Assembly (NCBI RefSeq): GCF_027105095.1 | Contig: NZ_CP114278.1 | Location: 2,826,501 to 2,890,500, forward strand | Length of the DNA: 64,000 bases | DNA from: Brevundimonas vesicularis | GTDB taxonomy: Bacteria > Pseudomonadota > Alphaproteobacteria > Caulobacterales > Caulobacteraceae | Reading direction: 5' to 3' | In this document: piece by piece, positions 9,272 to 19,435 of the stretch | How positions within the stretch are numbered: the first letter of the stretch is position 1 | How the letters are laid out: every line of letters starts with the position of its first letter | Program-made: the position numbers and the translations under genes | The notes under the pieces: generated by a model | Databases searched by the model: none | Seen by the model: the letters and a program-made list of their open reading frames with translations, nothing else | What the model was told of the DNA's origin: nothing

Positions 9272-10279
9272 ATGACCGTCCGCGTCGCCATCAACGGCTT
9301 CGGCCGCATCGGCCGTCTCGTCCTTCGCTCGATCATCGAGCATGGCCGCACGGACATCGAGGTGGTGGCGATCAACGACTTGGGTCCGGTCGAGACCAAC
9401 GCCCACCTGTTCCGCTACGATTCGGTCCACGGCCGCTTCCCCGGCACTGTAACCTCGGGCGAGGATTGGATCGACGTCGGCACCGGCAAGATCAAGGTCA
9501 CGGCCGAGCGTGATCCCGCCAATCTGCCGCACGCCGAGCTGAAGGTGGACATCGCCTTCGAATGCACCGGCATCTTCACCTCCAAGGACAAGGCCAGCGC
9601 CCACCTGAAGGCCGGCGCCAAGCGTGTCCTGGTTTCGGCGCCCGCCGACAACGCCGACAAGACCATCGTCTACAAGGTCAACCACGAGACCCTGACCGCC
9701 GACGACATCGTCGTGTCGAACGGCTCGTGCACCACCAACGCCCTGGCCCCCGTCGCCAAGGTGCTGAACGACCTGTTCGGCATCGAGCGCGGCTATATGA
9801 CCACCATCCACTCCTACACCGGCGACCAGCCGACGCTGGATACGATGCATAAGGACCTGTACCGCGCCCGCGCCGCGGCCCTGTCCATGATCCCGACCTC
9901 GACCGGCGCCGCCAAGGCCTTGGGCCTTGTCCTGCCGGAACTGAAGGGCAAGCTGGACGGCTCTTCGATCCGCGTCCCGACGCCTAACGTCTCGGTCGTC
10001 GATCTGAAGGTCGTCGCCGGTCGCGAGGTCACGGTCGAAGAGATCAACGCGGCGCTTCAGGCGGCCGCCAACGGTCCGATGAAGGGCGTGTTGTTCACGA
10101 CGACCGACCCGCTGGTCTCGCACGACCTGAACCACATCGCCGCCTCCTCCACCGCCGCCCTGCCCCAGACCCAGGTCGTCGACGGCAAGCTGGCCCGCGT
10201 GCTGAGCTGGTACGACAACGAATGGGGCTTCGCGACGCGCATGAGCGACACCGCCCTGCAGATGGCGAAGTTCCTGTAA
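9272..10279 (+). CDS. gap: Glyceraldehyde-3-phosphate dehydrogenase, type I
   Basis: NAD-dependent oxidation and phosphorylation of glyceraldehyde-3-phosphate in glycolysis and gluconeogenesis. With the ATG at 9272 (preceded by AGAGGAG) the product has 335 residues, the usual size; open frame upstream is discarded. The Rossmann motif [10 protein letters not shown] starts at residue 6, AINDLG follows beta-strand 2, and the catalytic cysteine is Cys153 in NGSCTTN, with His180 in [10 protein letters not shown]. The second Cys usual in CTTNC is Ala here, which is seen in some proteobacterial enzymes. pgk and fba follow on the same strand, which favours glycolytic GAPDH over erythrose-4-phosphate dehydrogenase. 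Confidence 0.96.
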   Translation: MTVRVAINGFGRIGRLVLRSIIEHGRTDIEVVAINDLGPVETNAHLFRYDSVHGRFPGTVTSGEDWIDVGTGKIKVTAERDPANLPHAELKVDIAFECTGIFTSKDKASAHLKAGAKRVLVSAPADNADKTIVYKVNHETLTADDIVVSNGSCTTNALAPVAKVLNDLFGIERGYMTTIHSYTGDQPTLDTMHKDLYRARAAALSMIPTSTGAAKALGLVLPELKGKLDGSSIRVPTPNVSVVDLKVVAGREVTVEEINAALQAAANGPMKGVLFTTTDPLVSHDLNHIAASSTAALPQTQVVDGKLARVLSWYDNEWGFATRMSDTALQMAKFL

Positions 10280-10287
10280 GATCGCAA

Positions 10288-10437
10288 AAGTCTCCTCCCC
10301 ACACCGTGGGGAGGGGGACCACGAAGTGGTGGAGGGGCTCTTTCCACCGCACCGAACTCGGGGCCAAAGCCCCTCCGTCACGGCGCAAGCGCGCCGCGCC
10401 ACCTCCGTATCGCTTTGCGACAGGGAGGAGACAGGGA
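10288..10437. repeat. Dispersed palindromic repeat (family A, variant) between gap and pgk
   Basis: Left part CTCCTCCCCACACCGTGGGG followed by AGGGGGACCACGAAGTGG, and a right part ending CAGGGAGGAG just before pgk. The two ends are inverted relative to each other, and the left half matches the ACCACGAAGTGGTGGAGGGG core of the copy at 18062. The terminal GGGAGGAG lies about 14-20 nt upstream of the pgk ATG and may contribute to its ribosome-binding region. Confidence 0.75.
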
Positions 10438-10444
10438 AACGATC

Positions 10445-11641
10445 ATGACCTTCCGCACCCTTGACGACGCCAAGGATCTCGCCGGCAAGACGGCTCTGGT
10501 CCGCGTGGACTTCAACGTCCCGATGGAGGGCGGCAAGGTCACCGACGACACCCGTTTGCGCGTCGCCCTGCCCACGATCCAGCGCCTGCGCGACGCGGGC
10601 GCCAAGGTCGCTCTTCTGGCCCACTTCGACCGCCCCAAGGGTCAGCGCGTTCCGTCGATGAGCCTGAAACCCGTCGTCCAGCCGCTGGAAGAACTGCTCG
10701 GCGCCCCCGTCCGCTTCGCCGACGACTGCATCGGCCCCGACGCCGTGGACGCCATCCGCGATCTGGACGCCGGCGGCGTGGTCCTGTTGGAGAACGTGCG
10801 GTTTCACGCGGCGGAAGAGGCCAATGATCCGGTCTTCGCCCAGAAGCTGGCGGACCTCGGCGACCTCTACGTCAACGACGCCTTCTCGGCCGCCCACCGC
10901 GCCCACGCCTCGACCGAAGGCGTCGCCCACTACATCCCGGCCTATGCCGGCGAATCCATGCGGCGCGAACTCGATGCGCTCGAGGCGGCGCTCGGCAATC
11001 CGCAGAAGCCCGTGGTCGGCATCGTCGGCGGCTCCAAGGTCTCGACCAAGCTGGACCTACTGAAGAACCTGGTCGGCAAGCTGGACACGCTGGCCATCGG
11101 CGGCGGCATGGCCAACACCTTCCTTTATGCGCAAGGGATCGATATCGGCGGCTCGCTGGCCGAAAAGGATATGGCGGACACGGCGCGCGAGATCTTGGCG
11201 GAAGCCGAAGCCAAGGGCTGCCACATCCTGCTGCCCGTCGATGTCGTGGTGGCGACCGAGGTCAAGCCCGGCGCCGACGCCCGCACCGTCAAGACAGGCG
11301 AAGCCCTAGCGACTGAAGACAAGATCCTGGACGCAGGCCCCGACACCGTCGCCCGCCTGAACGCCGCGATCGACGGCTCCAAGACCCTAATCTGGAACGG
11401 CCCGTTGGGCGTGTTCGAGGTGCCGCCCTTCGACGCCGCCACGGTGGCCGCAGCCAAGCACGTCGCCGAGCGGACCAAGGCCGGCGCCCTGATCGCGGTG
11501 GCGGGCGGCGGCGACACGGTGGCGGCCGTCGGTCATGCCGGCGTCAGCGCAGACCTGACCTTCGTGTCCACCGCCGGCGGCGCCTTCCTGGAATGGATGG
11601 AGGGCAAGCCCCTGCCCGGCGTCGAGGCCCTGCGCGCCTGA
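10445..11641 (+). CDS. pgk: Phosphoglycerate kinase
   Basis: Transfers phosphate from 1,3-bisphosphoglycerate to ADP (reversible) in central carbon metabolism. Using the ATG at 10445 ([15 protein letters not shown]) the protein has 398 residues, normal for bacterial Pgk. The N-terminal substrate-binding signature [28 protein letters not shown] and the C-terminal nucleotide-binding [10 protein letters not shown] are all present. It follows gap with only a dispersed repeat between and is followed by a hairpin and then fba. Confidence 0.96.
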   Translation: MTFRTLDDAKDLAGKTALVRVDFNVPMEGGKVTDDTRLRVALPTIQRLRDAGAKVALLAHFDRPKGQRVPSMSLKPVVQPLEELLGAPVRFADDCIGPDAVDAIRDLDAGGVVLLENVRFHAAEEANDPVFAQKLADLGDLYVNDAFSAAHRAHASTEGVAHYIPAYAGESMRRELDALEAALGNPQKPVVGIVGGSKVSTKLDLLKNLVGKLDTLAIGGGMANTFLYAQGIDIGGSLAEKDMADTAREILAEAEAKGCHILLPVDVVVATEVKPGADARTVKTGEALATEDKILDAGPDTVARLNAAIDGSKTLIWNGPLGVFEVPPFDAATVAAAKHVAERTKAGALIAVAGGGDTVAAVGHAGVSADLTFVSTAGGAFLEWMEGKPLPGVEALRA

Positions 11642-11650
11642 AGGCTCAGC

Positions 11651-11675
11651 GATGCAGGCGGATCACGCCTGCATC
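11651..11675 (+). terminator. Hairpin after pgk
   Basis: GATGCAGGCG - GATCA - CGCCTGCATC is a perfect 10-bp stem 9 nt past the pgk stop. The downstream tract (CTGTCTTCG) is only weakly T-rich, so it may be a partial terminator or an mRNA 3'-end stabiliser. It implies fba can also be transcribed on its own. Confidence 0.6.
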
Positions 11676-11785
11676 CTGTCTTCGAAATCGGCGCTGAAAC
11701 GGCTGTAACACGGCGTGACTTCGCGCTGTCCCGTGTCTAATCTCTCGCCCAACCAAAAAGACTATTCGGCTCAGGAGACTACCCA

Positions 11786-12871
11786 ATGGCGCGCATCACG
11801 CTGCGACAGCTGCTCGACCACGCGGCAGAGAACGATTACGGCCTGCCCGCTTACAACATCAACAATATGGAACAGGGTCTGGCGATCATGGAGGCGGCCC
11901 ATGAGGTCAACGCCCCCGTCATCATCCAGGCTTCGCGCGGCGCCCGGAACTACGCCAACGACATCGTTCTGGCCAAGCTGATCGACGCCCTGGCCGAGCT
12001 CTATCCGCATATCCCGGTCTGCATGCACCAGGACCATGGCAACGGCCCGGCGACCTGCGCCACCGCCATCCAGTACGGCTTCACCAGCGTGATGATGGAC
12101 GGCTCGCTGGAGGAAGACGCCAAGACCCCTGCCAGCTATGAATACAACGTCGACGTCACCCGTCGCGTCACCGAAATGGCCCACGCCTGCGGCGTTTCGG
12201 TCGAGGGTGAACTGGGCGTGCTGGGTTCGCTGGAGACCGGAATGGGCGAGGCCGAAGACGGCCACGGCTTCGAGGGCAAGCTGGACCACTCGCAGCTATT
12301 GACCGACCCGGATCAGGCCGTCGACTTCGTCGCCGCCACCAAGGTCGACGCCCTCGCCATCGCCATGGGCACCAGCCACGGCGCCTACAAGTTCACACGT
12401 CAGCCGGATGGCGAAGTCCTGGCCATGAACGTGATCGAGGAAATCCACCGCCGCCTGCCCAATACCCATCTGGTGATGCACGGCTCGTCGTCGGTGCCGC
12501 AGGATCTGCAGGACATCATCAACCAGTACGGCGGCGAAATGCCCCAGACCTGGGGTGTTCCGGTCGAGGAAATCCAGCGCGGCATCAAGCACGGCGTGCG
12601 CAAGGTCAACATCGACACCGACAACCGCATGGCCATCACCGGCGCCATCCGTAAGGCCCTGATGGAGAAGCCGGGCGAGTTCGACCCGCGCTACTATCTG
12701 AAGCCCGCCAAGGAGGCGATGAAGAAGCTCTGCATGGAGCGCTACCAGCAGTTCGGCTGCGAGGGTCAGGCCTCCAAGATCCGCCCGCTTTCCACCGCCC
12801 AGATGGCCAAGCGCTACGCCTCGGGCGACCTGGATCCGTCCTTCCGCGGCGCATCGGTCAAGGCCGCCTAG
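11786..12871 (+). CDS. fba: Class II fructose-bisphosphate aldolase
   Basis: Zinc-dependent aldol cleavage and condensation of fructose-1,6-bisphosphate. The 361-residue sequence begins [20 protein letters not shown] and has the class II signature HQDHGN with Asp83 (proton shuttle) and His84 (zinc ligand). Later come [21 protein letters not shown] and [10 protein letters not shown], then NIDTDNRMA binding the phosphate. The long C-terminal insertion is typical of the CbbA/Fba subgroup. AGGAGACTACCC precedes the ATG. It closes the gap-pgk-fba set. Confidence 0.96.
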   Translation: MARITLRQLLDHAAENDYGLPAYNINNMEQGLAIMEAAHEVNAPVIIQASRGARNYANDIVLAKLIDALAELYPHIPVCMHQDHGNGPATCATAIQYGFTSVMMDGSLEEDAKTPASYEYNVDVTRRVTEMAHACGVSVEGELGVLGSLETGMGEAEDGHGFEGKLDHSQLLTDPDQAVDFVAATKVDALAIAMGTSHGAYKFTRQPDGEVLAMNVIEEIHRRLPNTHLVMHGSSSVPQDLQDIINQYGGEMPQTWGVPVEEIQRGIKHGVRKVNIDTDNRMAITGAIRKALMEKPGEFDPRYYLKPAKEAMKKLCMERYQQFGCEGQASKIRPLSTAQMAKRYASGDLDPSFRGASVKAA

Positions 12872-12880
12872 GACCGAGGT

Positions 12881-13515
12881 TTAGACCGGGTAGCGGCCGC
12901 TCAGTTCGCGCCGCAACCGTCGAACGTCCCATTCCGCCTGATCCAGCGCGTCGCGTGCCTCTCGGGCATTGCGACGCGCATCCCGGATCTCGCCTCTGAC
13001 CTCTTGAATGCGGTCACGAATGCGCTCCCGCTCTTCGTCCGTCAGGCCTTCGCCGCGCAGTTCACGCTCCTTGGCCTCCAGCTTGTCTTCGCGGTTCTCG
13101 ATCCGGGCCTCGGCACTGTTCAGCGCGTCCTGCGCCGTGTCGTACGCATCCTCGACCTCATGCAGCATTCGGCCGTCACGATAGGCCGGTAGAAACGCCT
13201 GCTCCTCCTCCGGCCGACAAACGCCGTAATAGGCATTGCCCGCCCGCCCCTCCTCCCAGCCGCGCCGGAAGGTGCAATAGGTCCGCAAGCCATCCTCACG
13301 CGCCGAGCCATAGGCGGCCGGATTGGGTGCGATCTGAAACTTGGCGCAGGCCTTTGTATGGTCGTCCAGTCGCGTCATCGGATAGCCCGACGACCCGTCC
13401 ACATAGCCCTTCTCGCCCCAGGCGCCGGCGAGGCATTCGTCCTTGCTCATGGTCGTGCAACTGCTCAGCAGCGCCGCCGCGGCGAACGCCCCCCGACGAT
13501 CATCAACCGCTTCAT
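12881..13515 (-). CDS. DUF2799-type lipoprotein with an apparent frameshift in the signal peptide
   Basis: The long open frame encodes a conserved domain (SKDECLAGAWGEKGYVDG..., TYCTFRRGWEEGRAGN) of the DUF2799 type and then a charged helical C-terminus rich in Glu/Arg that looks coiled-coil. In this frame the N-terminus (up to 13537) makes no sense as a start. A natural lipoprotein signal, MKRLMIVGG then AFAAAALLSSC, appears if translation begins at 13515 and one base is added to the six-C run at 13489-13494. So either the assembled sequence lacks one base or the gene is frameshifted. The lipobox LSSC predicts an outer-membrane lipoprotein. Function unknown. It converges on fba. Confidence 0.7.
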
Positions 13516-13598
13516 CGGATGTCCCCAACGCCCCCAAGCTTGACTATCGCCTCACCCGCGCCCCTCGCGCAAGCGGCCGGCCGTGCTAGGGAGACGAC

Positions 13599-14618
13599 GT
13601 GTCCGCCCAAGATCTGATCGACGAAGACGAAGACCCCGCGACCGGCGTCCCCGCCGAGGTGCTGGAGGCCCGCATCGACGCGGCCGGCGTTCGCCTGGAC
13701 AAGGCCTTGGCCGGCGCCTTCCCCGCCCTGTCACGCGCCCGGCTTCAGGCCCTGCTGGCCGAGGGCGCCGTCAGTCGCGATGGTGCAGTCTTGACCGGCG
13801 GTTCCGCCAAGGCCCAACCTGGCCTCTATGCCGTCGCCCTGCCGCCCGTCGCGCCGGCTAAGCCTCAGCCCCAGGCCATTCCCCTGTCCGTTCTCTACGA
13901 GGACGCCGACTTGATCGTGATCGACAAGCCGGCGGGCATGGCTGCCCACCCCGCGCCCGGCACGCCCGACGGCACCCTGGTCAATGCGCTGCTAGCCCAT
14001 TGCGGCGACAGTCTGTCGGGCATCGGCGGCGTCGCCCGTCCCGGCATCGTCCACCGGCTGGACAAGGACACCTCCGGCGTCATGGTCGCCGCCAAGACCG
14101 ACCGCGCCCACGCCGGCCTCTCCGCCCTGTTCGCTGCGCACGACATCGAGCGCACCTACATCGCCTTGACACGCGGCGCGCCGTCGCCCGCGACCGGCCG
14201 CATCCACACCCGCATCGGCCGCTCCACCGGCGACCGCAAGAAGATGGCGGTCCTCAAGGCCGGCGGTCGCGAGGCCATCACCGACTATGTCGTTCAGGCG
14301 ACCTTCGGCGAACCGGCCAAAGCCGGTGGCGCGCCTATGGCCGCCCGCGTCGCCTGCACCCTTCACACCGGCCGCACCCATCAGATTCGCGTCCATCTGT
14401 CGTCCAAAGGCGCGCCCATCCTCGGCGACGCGACCTATGGCTCAGGCAGCCCCGCCATTCCCGTCCGCGCCGCCATCGCCGAAGCGAGCCTTGTGCGTCA
14501 GGCCCTCCACGCCGCCGTTTTGGGCTTTGTCCATCCTGTCACGGGCGAGGCGCTTCGCTTCGAGACCGCGCCGCCGTCCGACATGCAACGTCTCGAAACG
14601 CGCCTCGCCGAACTCTGA
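13599..14618 (+). CDS. rluD: RluA-family 23S rRNA pseudouridine synthase (RluD-like)
   Basis: Isomerises uridine to pseudouridine in rRNA. The N-terminal S4 RNA-binding domain spans about residues 20-80 (VRLDKALAGAFPALSRARLQ). The catalytic domain has the motif HRLDKDTSG with catalytic Asp155, then RTYIAL and RTHQIRVHL. Length 339 fits RluD/RluC rather than the short RluA. The start is GTG, 7 nt after TAGGGAG. It precedes rpoH on the same strand, separated by the rpoH promoter region. The exact target uridines cannot be read from sequence. Confidence 0.88.
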   Translation: MSAQDLIDEDEDPATGVPAEVLEARIDAAGVRLDKALAGAFPALSRARLQALLAEGAVSRDGAVLTGGSAKAQPGLYAVALPPVAPAKPQPQAIPLSVLYEDADLIVIDKPAGMAAHPAPGTPDGTLVNALLAHCGDSLSGIGGVARPGIVHRLDKDTSGVMVAAKTDRAHAGLSALFAAHDIERTYIALTRGAPSPATGRIHTRIGRSTGDRKKMAVLKAGGREAITDYVVQATFGEPAKAGGAPMAARVACTLHTGRTHQIRVHLSSKGAPILGDATYGSGSPAIPVRAAIAEASLVRQALHAAVLGFVHPVTGEALRFETAPPSDMQRLETRLAEL

Positions 14619-14641
14619 ACAGCCGCCCGTTCGAGCGGGTC

Positions 14642-14670
14642 TTGAATAGAAACTGACGAAGTTCTATATA
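14642..14670 (+). promoter_or_regulatory. Candidate sigma-70-type promoter for rpoH
   Basis: TTGAAT at 14642-14647 and TATATA at 14665-14670 are separated by exactly 17 bp. The preceding base makes CTTGAA, which also resembles a heat-shock -35 element, although the CCCCAT-like -10 is absent. A leader of about 170 nt would precede the rpoH ATG at 14849. Confidence 0.65.
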
Positions 14671-14848
14671 GGATGTCGATCGGCGCGAGTGGCGCCAGGG
14701 CCACGGTCACGCTTTCGTGTGACGATCCGCCTCTAAAAATGGCGGCAACCCATCGCTACTTCACCGGTTGAGGGGTGAGACGTCGGCGCACACACCGTGG
14801 CCGATGACGAAGAGCCCGCTCGTTCAAGACGGTCGGAGGGACCTGTAT

Positions 14849-15736
14849 ATGGCTGCCAATAGTACGCTCGCGGTGATGTCGCCTGAACAAGGCCTGTCGC
14901 GTTATCTGACGGAAATCCGCAAATTTCCGATGCTGACCAAGGACGAAGAGTTCATGCTCGCCAAGCGTTGGTCTGAGCACCAGGACCCCGAAGCCGCCCA
15001 CCGTCTCGTCACCTCGCACCTTCGTCTCGTGGCCAAGATCGCCATGGGGTATCGCGGCTACGGCCTGCCGATCGGCGAAGTGATTTCCGAGGGCAACGTC
15101 GGCTTGATGCAGGCCGTCAAGAAGTTCGACGCCGACAAGGGTTTCCGCTTGGCGACCTACGCCATGTGGTGGATTCGCGCCTCGATCCAGGAATACATCC
15201 TGCGCAGCTGGTCGCTCGTGAAGATGGGCACCACCGCGGCGCAGAAGAAGCTGTTCTTCAACCTGCGCAAGGCCAAGAGCCAGATCTCGGCCTTTGAGGA
15301 AGGCGATCTGCATCCTGAACACCTCGCCGCCATCGCCACTAAACTGGGCGTGACGGAGGAAGAGGTCACCAACATGAACCGCCGTCTCGGCGGCGACGCC
15401 TCGCTGAACGCCCCTCTGCGCGCCGACGGCGAAAGCGAATGGCAGGACTGGCTGGCCGACGACACGGCCGTGTCTCAGGAAACCCAGCTCGCCGACGACG
15501 AGGAAAAGGGCATCCGCATGAGCCTCCTCCAGGAGGCCATGGAAGAGCTGACCGACCGTGAGAAGCACATCCTGACGGAACGTCGCCTCAAGGATGATCC
15601 AGTGACTTTGGAAGAGCTCGCCGGCCAATATGGCGTCTCGCGCGAACGCGTGCGCCAGATCGAGGTCCGCGCCTTCGAGAAGCTGCAAAAGGCCATGCGC
15701 GCCGCCGCCGAAGAGCGGAACCTGGTCGACGCTTGA
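14849..15736 (+). CDS. rpoH: RNA polymerase heat-shock sigma factor RpoH (sigma-32)
   Basis: Directs transcription of heat-shock genes. The chosen ATG (MAANSTLAVMSPEQGLSRYL) follows GGAGG by 9 nt and gives 295 residues, normal for alphaproteobacterial RpoH. Region 2 includes SHLRLVAKIAMGYRGYGLP and ATYAMWWIRASIQEYI. The diagnostic RpoH box QKKLFFNLRKAK is present, and region 4.2 has the helix-turn-helix VTLEELAGQYGVSRERVRQIE. The 5' leader of roughly 170 nt leaves room for temperature-sensitive RNA structure, but none was proven by eye. Confidence 0.95.
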   Translation: MAANSTLAVMSPEQGLSRYLTEIRKFPMLTKDEEFMLAKRWSEHQDPEAAHRLVTSHLRLVAKIAMGYRGYGLPIGEVISEGNVGLMQAVKKFDADKGFRLATYAMWWIRASIQEYILRSWSLVKMGTTAAQKKLFFNLRKAKSQISAFEEGDLHPEHLAAIATKLGVTEEEVTNMNRRLGGDASLNAPLRADGESEWQDWLADDTAVSQETQLADDEEKGIRMSLLQEAMEELTDREKHILTERRLKDDPVTLEELAGQYGVSRERVRQIEVRAFEKLQKAMRAAAEERNLVDA

Positions 15737-15783
15737 GCAACCTGGTTCGCTGCGCCTTCAACGGCGCGGCGGACCGTCGATTG

Positions 15784-16596
15784 TCACGACGCGCGCGCCA
15801 CCGGCGCCGCATCGTTGGCGGCTTTCGCAGCCGCCACTACCGTGCCGATGGGCTGGGCCAGTCCCGCCTTCGTCACCTGACCGCTGGCCACATAGGCCTG
15901 CAGGGTCGCGACAGCCATCGCCAGTCGCGCGTCCGCCGTCTTGATGGCCAGACCGTTCAGCGTCTCGGCCTGTTGGCGAATGGCGCGCGTCGCTTGCGAC
16001 GGGTCCTGTTCGAACTGAGACAGGGCCGAAACCAGAATTCGCGACGCCTGATCGCGGATTTCGGCGGGGCCGCCTCCGCCCGCGCCATCGCTGCGGCGCT
16101 TGCGAGCGCCCGAATATTCGCCCGAGTTGAACCGACGACGATCCGGCCCAACATAGCCGACGGCCTCGATCCAAGGCCGGGGCTTCAGCGTCACGTTCTC
16201 GACCCGTTTGAACAGGTCGCCGGTCGTGAACGGCTTTCTCAGAAACTCGTGGATACCGGCGTCGCGCGCGCCCTTGATGGCGGCGGCGGTCGCCTCGCTC
16301 GTCACCATGATGATCGGCGACATGCGGCACGACATGCCGGAACGTCGAATACGCCGCGCAAGGGTTTCGCCGTTCAGCGTGTCTCCGGACCGTTCTGTGA
16401 AGATCACGCCCGGCTCGACGTCGCGCAGCAGCTCAAGCGCGCGTTCCTCGTCGCTCTCCGAATAGATTTCGCGCGCGCCCATGCCCTTCATGATGTCCGA
16501 TAGCAGCCGCGCCGACGACGGATTGGGGTCCACGATGACCACCCGACGGAGCGCGGGCTCCATGCGGCTCATGGTTCTGGCGTTTGCGGCGAACAC
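15784..16596 (-). CDS. Atypical response-regulator receiver protein
   Basis: A 270-residue protein with an N-terminal receiver-like fold: RRVVIVDPNPSSARLLSDIM, then the phosphoacceptor strand VIFTERSGD in which Glu68 stands where Asp is expected, IIMVTSEATAAAIKGARDAG, and the conserved Lys in EFLRKPF. After about residue 150 comes GPDRRRFNSGEYSG and a helical tail without a known output domain. Glu at the acceptor site suggests a constitutively active-like or phosphorylation-independent receiver; that is inference. The start may instead be the Met at 16563. It converges on rpoH and is probably a stand-alone unit. Confidence 0.75.
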   Translation of the reverse strand: MFAANARTMSRMEPALRRVVIVDPNPSSARLLSDIMKGMGAREIYSESDEERALELLRDVEPGVIFTERSGDTLNGETLARRIRRSGMSCRMSPIIMVTSEATAAAIKGARDAGIHEFLRKPFTTGDLFKRVENVTLKPRPWIEAVGYVGPDRRRFNSGEYSGARKRRSDGAGGGGPAEIRDQASRILVSALSQFEQDPSQATRAIRQQAETLNGLAIKTADARLAMAVATLQAYVASGQVTKAGLAQPIGTVVAAAKAANDAAPVARAS

Positions 16597-16702
16597 ATCA
16601 GACTCCGAAGTAGGAGCCGTTATCCTTACCGCTCACGGGTTAAGACCTGTTGAATAGGTCTTTCTGCGTAGTCCGCCGCCTCACGCCGTGCCCGAGAAGG
16701 CT

Positions 16703-17998
<1,296 letters not shown>

Positions 17999-18061
17999 AA
18001 CCGTCTCTCCGCACTGGAATGCGGGCGCAGCCTATAGCGAGGGAATCGTCCGATGTCTCCG

Positions 18062-18240
18062 TAAGATCCTCCCCCGTTTACGGGGGAGGGGGACCACGAA
18101 GTGGTGGAGGGGGCGAACGCCGCTCCGACAAAGGGCCAAGTCGCACGAATCTGGCCGACGAGGCCCGCGAGCTATCCGCCCCCTCCACCACGCTTCGCGC
18201 GGTCCCCCTCCCCCGTTCCGCTTTGCTACTCGGGGGAGGA
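18062..18240. repeat. Dispersed palindromic repeat (family A) between purA and serC
   Basis: Left arm GATCCTCCCCCGTTTACGGG followed by GGAGGGGGACCACGAAGTGG; right arm (about 18180-18240) CCCCTCCACCACGCTTCGCG and then GGTCCCCCTCCCCCG, ending CGGGGGAGGA. The arms are inverted copies with about 60 bp of unique sequence between. The right end enters serC and supplies its final codons. Confidence 0.88.
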
Positions 18241-19389
18241 TTGAAAAGCTTCCTCGAACGCCCATTCCAGCCAGGGCGTCGCCGCGATCACATCTGCGGT
18301 CTCGACCGTGCAGCCGCACCATAGTCGAAGACCAGGCGGCGCATTGCGATGCGGCTCCATATCGAACACGGCCGCCTCGCCTTCCAGCAGGGCCTTGAAC
18401 CGCATGACGAAGGCCTTCTGCGCCTTGTCGTCCAGCGCCGCGATCCGCGCATCGGTGAACTTCAGGCAGACCGAGGGCGTCGACCGGATTTCCGGCCGAT
18501 CCGGCAGGAAGGCGATCCAGTCGGTCCGTTCCACCCATTGCGCCAACGCGGCGTAGTTGGCGTCGGTCCGCCGGATCAGTTCGCTCAATCCGCCGATGTC
18601 CTTGGCCCAGCCCAGGGCGTCGATCCAGTCTTCGATTGTCAGGATCGAGAAGGTATTGATCGCCACCCCGTCCGCCAGCGCCCTATCAAACCGTCCCTTG
18701 CCGTCCGTCAGCCGCAACAGCTTGGGAATCGCCCGATCCGGCCGGTAGGTATCCAGCCGCTCGACCGCGCGCGGCGACAGCACCATCACCCCGATGCCCG
18801 CCTCGCCGCCCAGCGCCTTCTGGAAGCTGAAGGTCACGACATCCAGCTTGTCGAACGGCAACGGCATGGCGAAGGCGGCGGAGGTCGCATCGCAGATCGC
18901 CAGCCCCTCGCGATCGTCGGCGATCCAGTCGGCGTCCGGTACGCGCACGCCCGAGGTCGTGCCGTTCCAAGGGAACACCACGTCCTTGGACCAGTCCGAC
19001 CGGCTCAGATCCGGCAGCTCGCCCCACGGCGCCGTCAGCGCCTCGGGCTCCAGGCCCAGATGATCCTTCACGTCCGCCAGCCAGGTCAAGCCGAAGTTCT
19101 CGAACGCCACGACCTGCACGGGCCGGGCGCCCAACATCCCCCACAGCGCCGCCTCGACCGCGCCTGTGTCCGACCCCGGCGTGTAGAGCATCAGATGGCT
19201 GTCGGGCACTTCCAGCACCTCGCGCGTCAGCCGCAGGCCATGCGCGAACCGCTCCACCACCTCCGGCGCGCGGATGCCGCGTCCCAGCAGATCGGACGGC
19301 AATCCGCCCAACGCATAGCCCGGCCGCTTCGCCGTCGGCCCCGCCGAAAACCACGGCCGCGCCGGCTTCACATCAGGCTTCGTGCTCAT
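18226..19389 (-). CDS. serC: Phosphoserine aminotransferase
   Basis: PLP enzyme converting 3-phosphohydroxypyruvate to phosphoserine in serine synthesis (also used in pyridoxine synthesis). The 387 residues match the alphaproteobacterial SerC subgroup: RPWFSAGPTAKRPGY near the N-terminus, TPGSDTGAVE, WNGTTSG, and the PLP lysine Lys191 in TFSFQKALGGE. A GGAAGAG site precedes the ATG. The last few codons (encoding SSPE) lie in a dispersed repeat, so its natural end may have been replaced. serA is not adjacent. Confidence 0.94.
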   Translation of the reverse strand: MSTKPDVKPARPWFSAGPTAKRPGYALGGLPSDLLGRGIRAPEVVERFAHGLRLTREVLEVPDSHLMLYTPGSDTGAVEAALWGMLGARPVQVVAFENFGLTWLADVKDHLGLEPEALTAPWGELPDLSRSDWSKDVVFPWNGTTSGVRVPDADWIADDREGLAICDATSAAFAMPLPFDKLDVVTFSFQKALGGEAGIGVMVLSPRAVERLDTYRPDRAIPKLLRLTDGKGRFDRALADGVAINTFSILTIEDWIDALGWAKDIGGLSELIRRTDANYAALAQWVERTDWIAFLPDRPEIRSTPSVCLKFTDARIAALDDKAQKAFVMRFKALLEGEAAVFDMEPHRNAPPGLRLWCGCTVETADVIAATPWLEWAFEEAFQSSPE

Positions 19390-19435
19390 GCTCTCTTCCT
19401 TTGGCGCTGCCGCGCTTCGCGCGGCTTGAGCGCGC

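Noticed and set aside
9272..10279. gap as erythrose-4-phosphate dehydrogenase (epd)
   Set aside because: Context with pgk and fba and the general sequence favour glycolytic GAPDH.
9254..10930. 558-codon frame antisense to gap and pgk
   Set aside because: It mirrors highly conserved genes and its composition is the typical Arg/Gly/Val-rich shadow; no start or function.
14619..14848. RNA thermometer in the rpoH leader
   Set aside because: A long leader exists but no convincing fold pairing the ribosome-binding site was found by eye.
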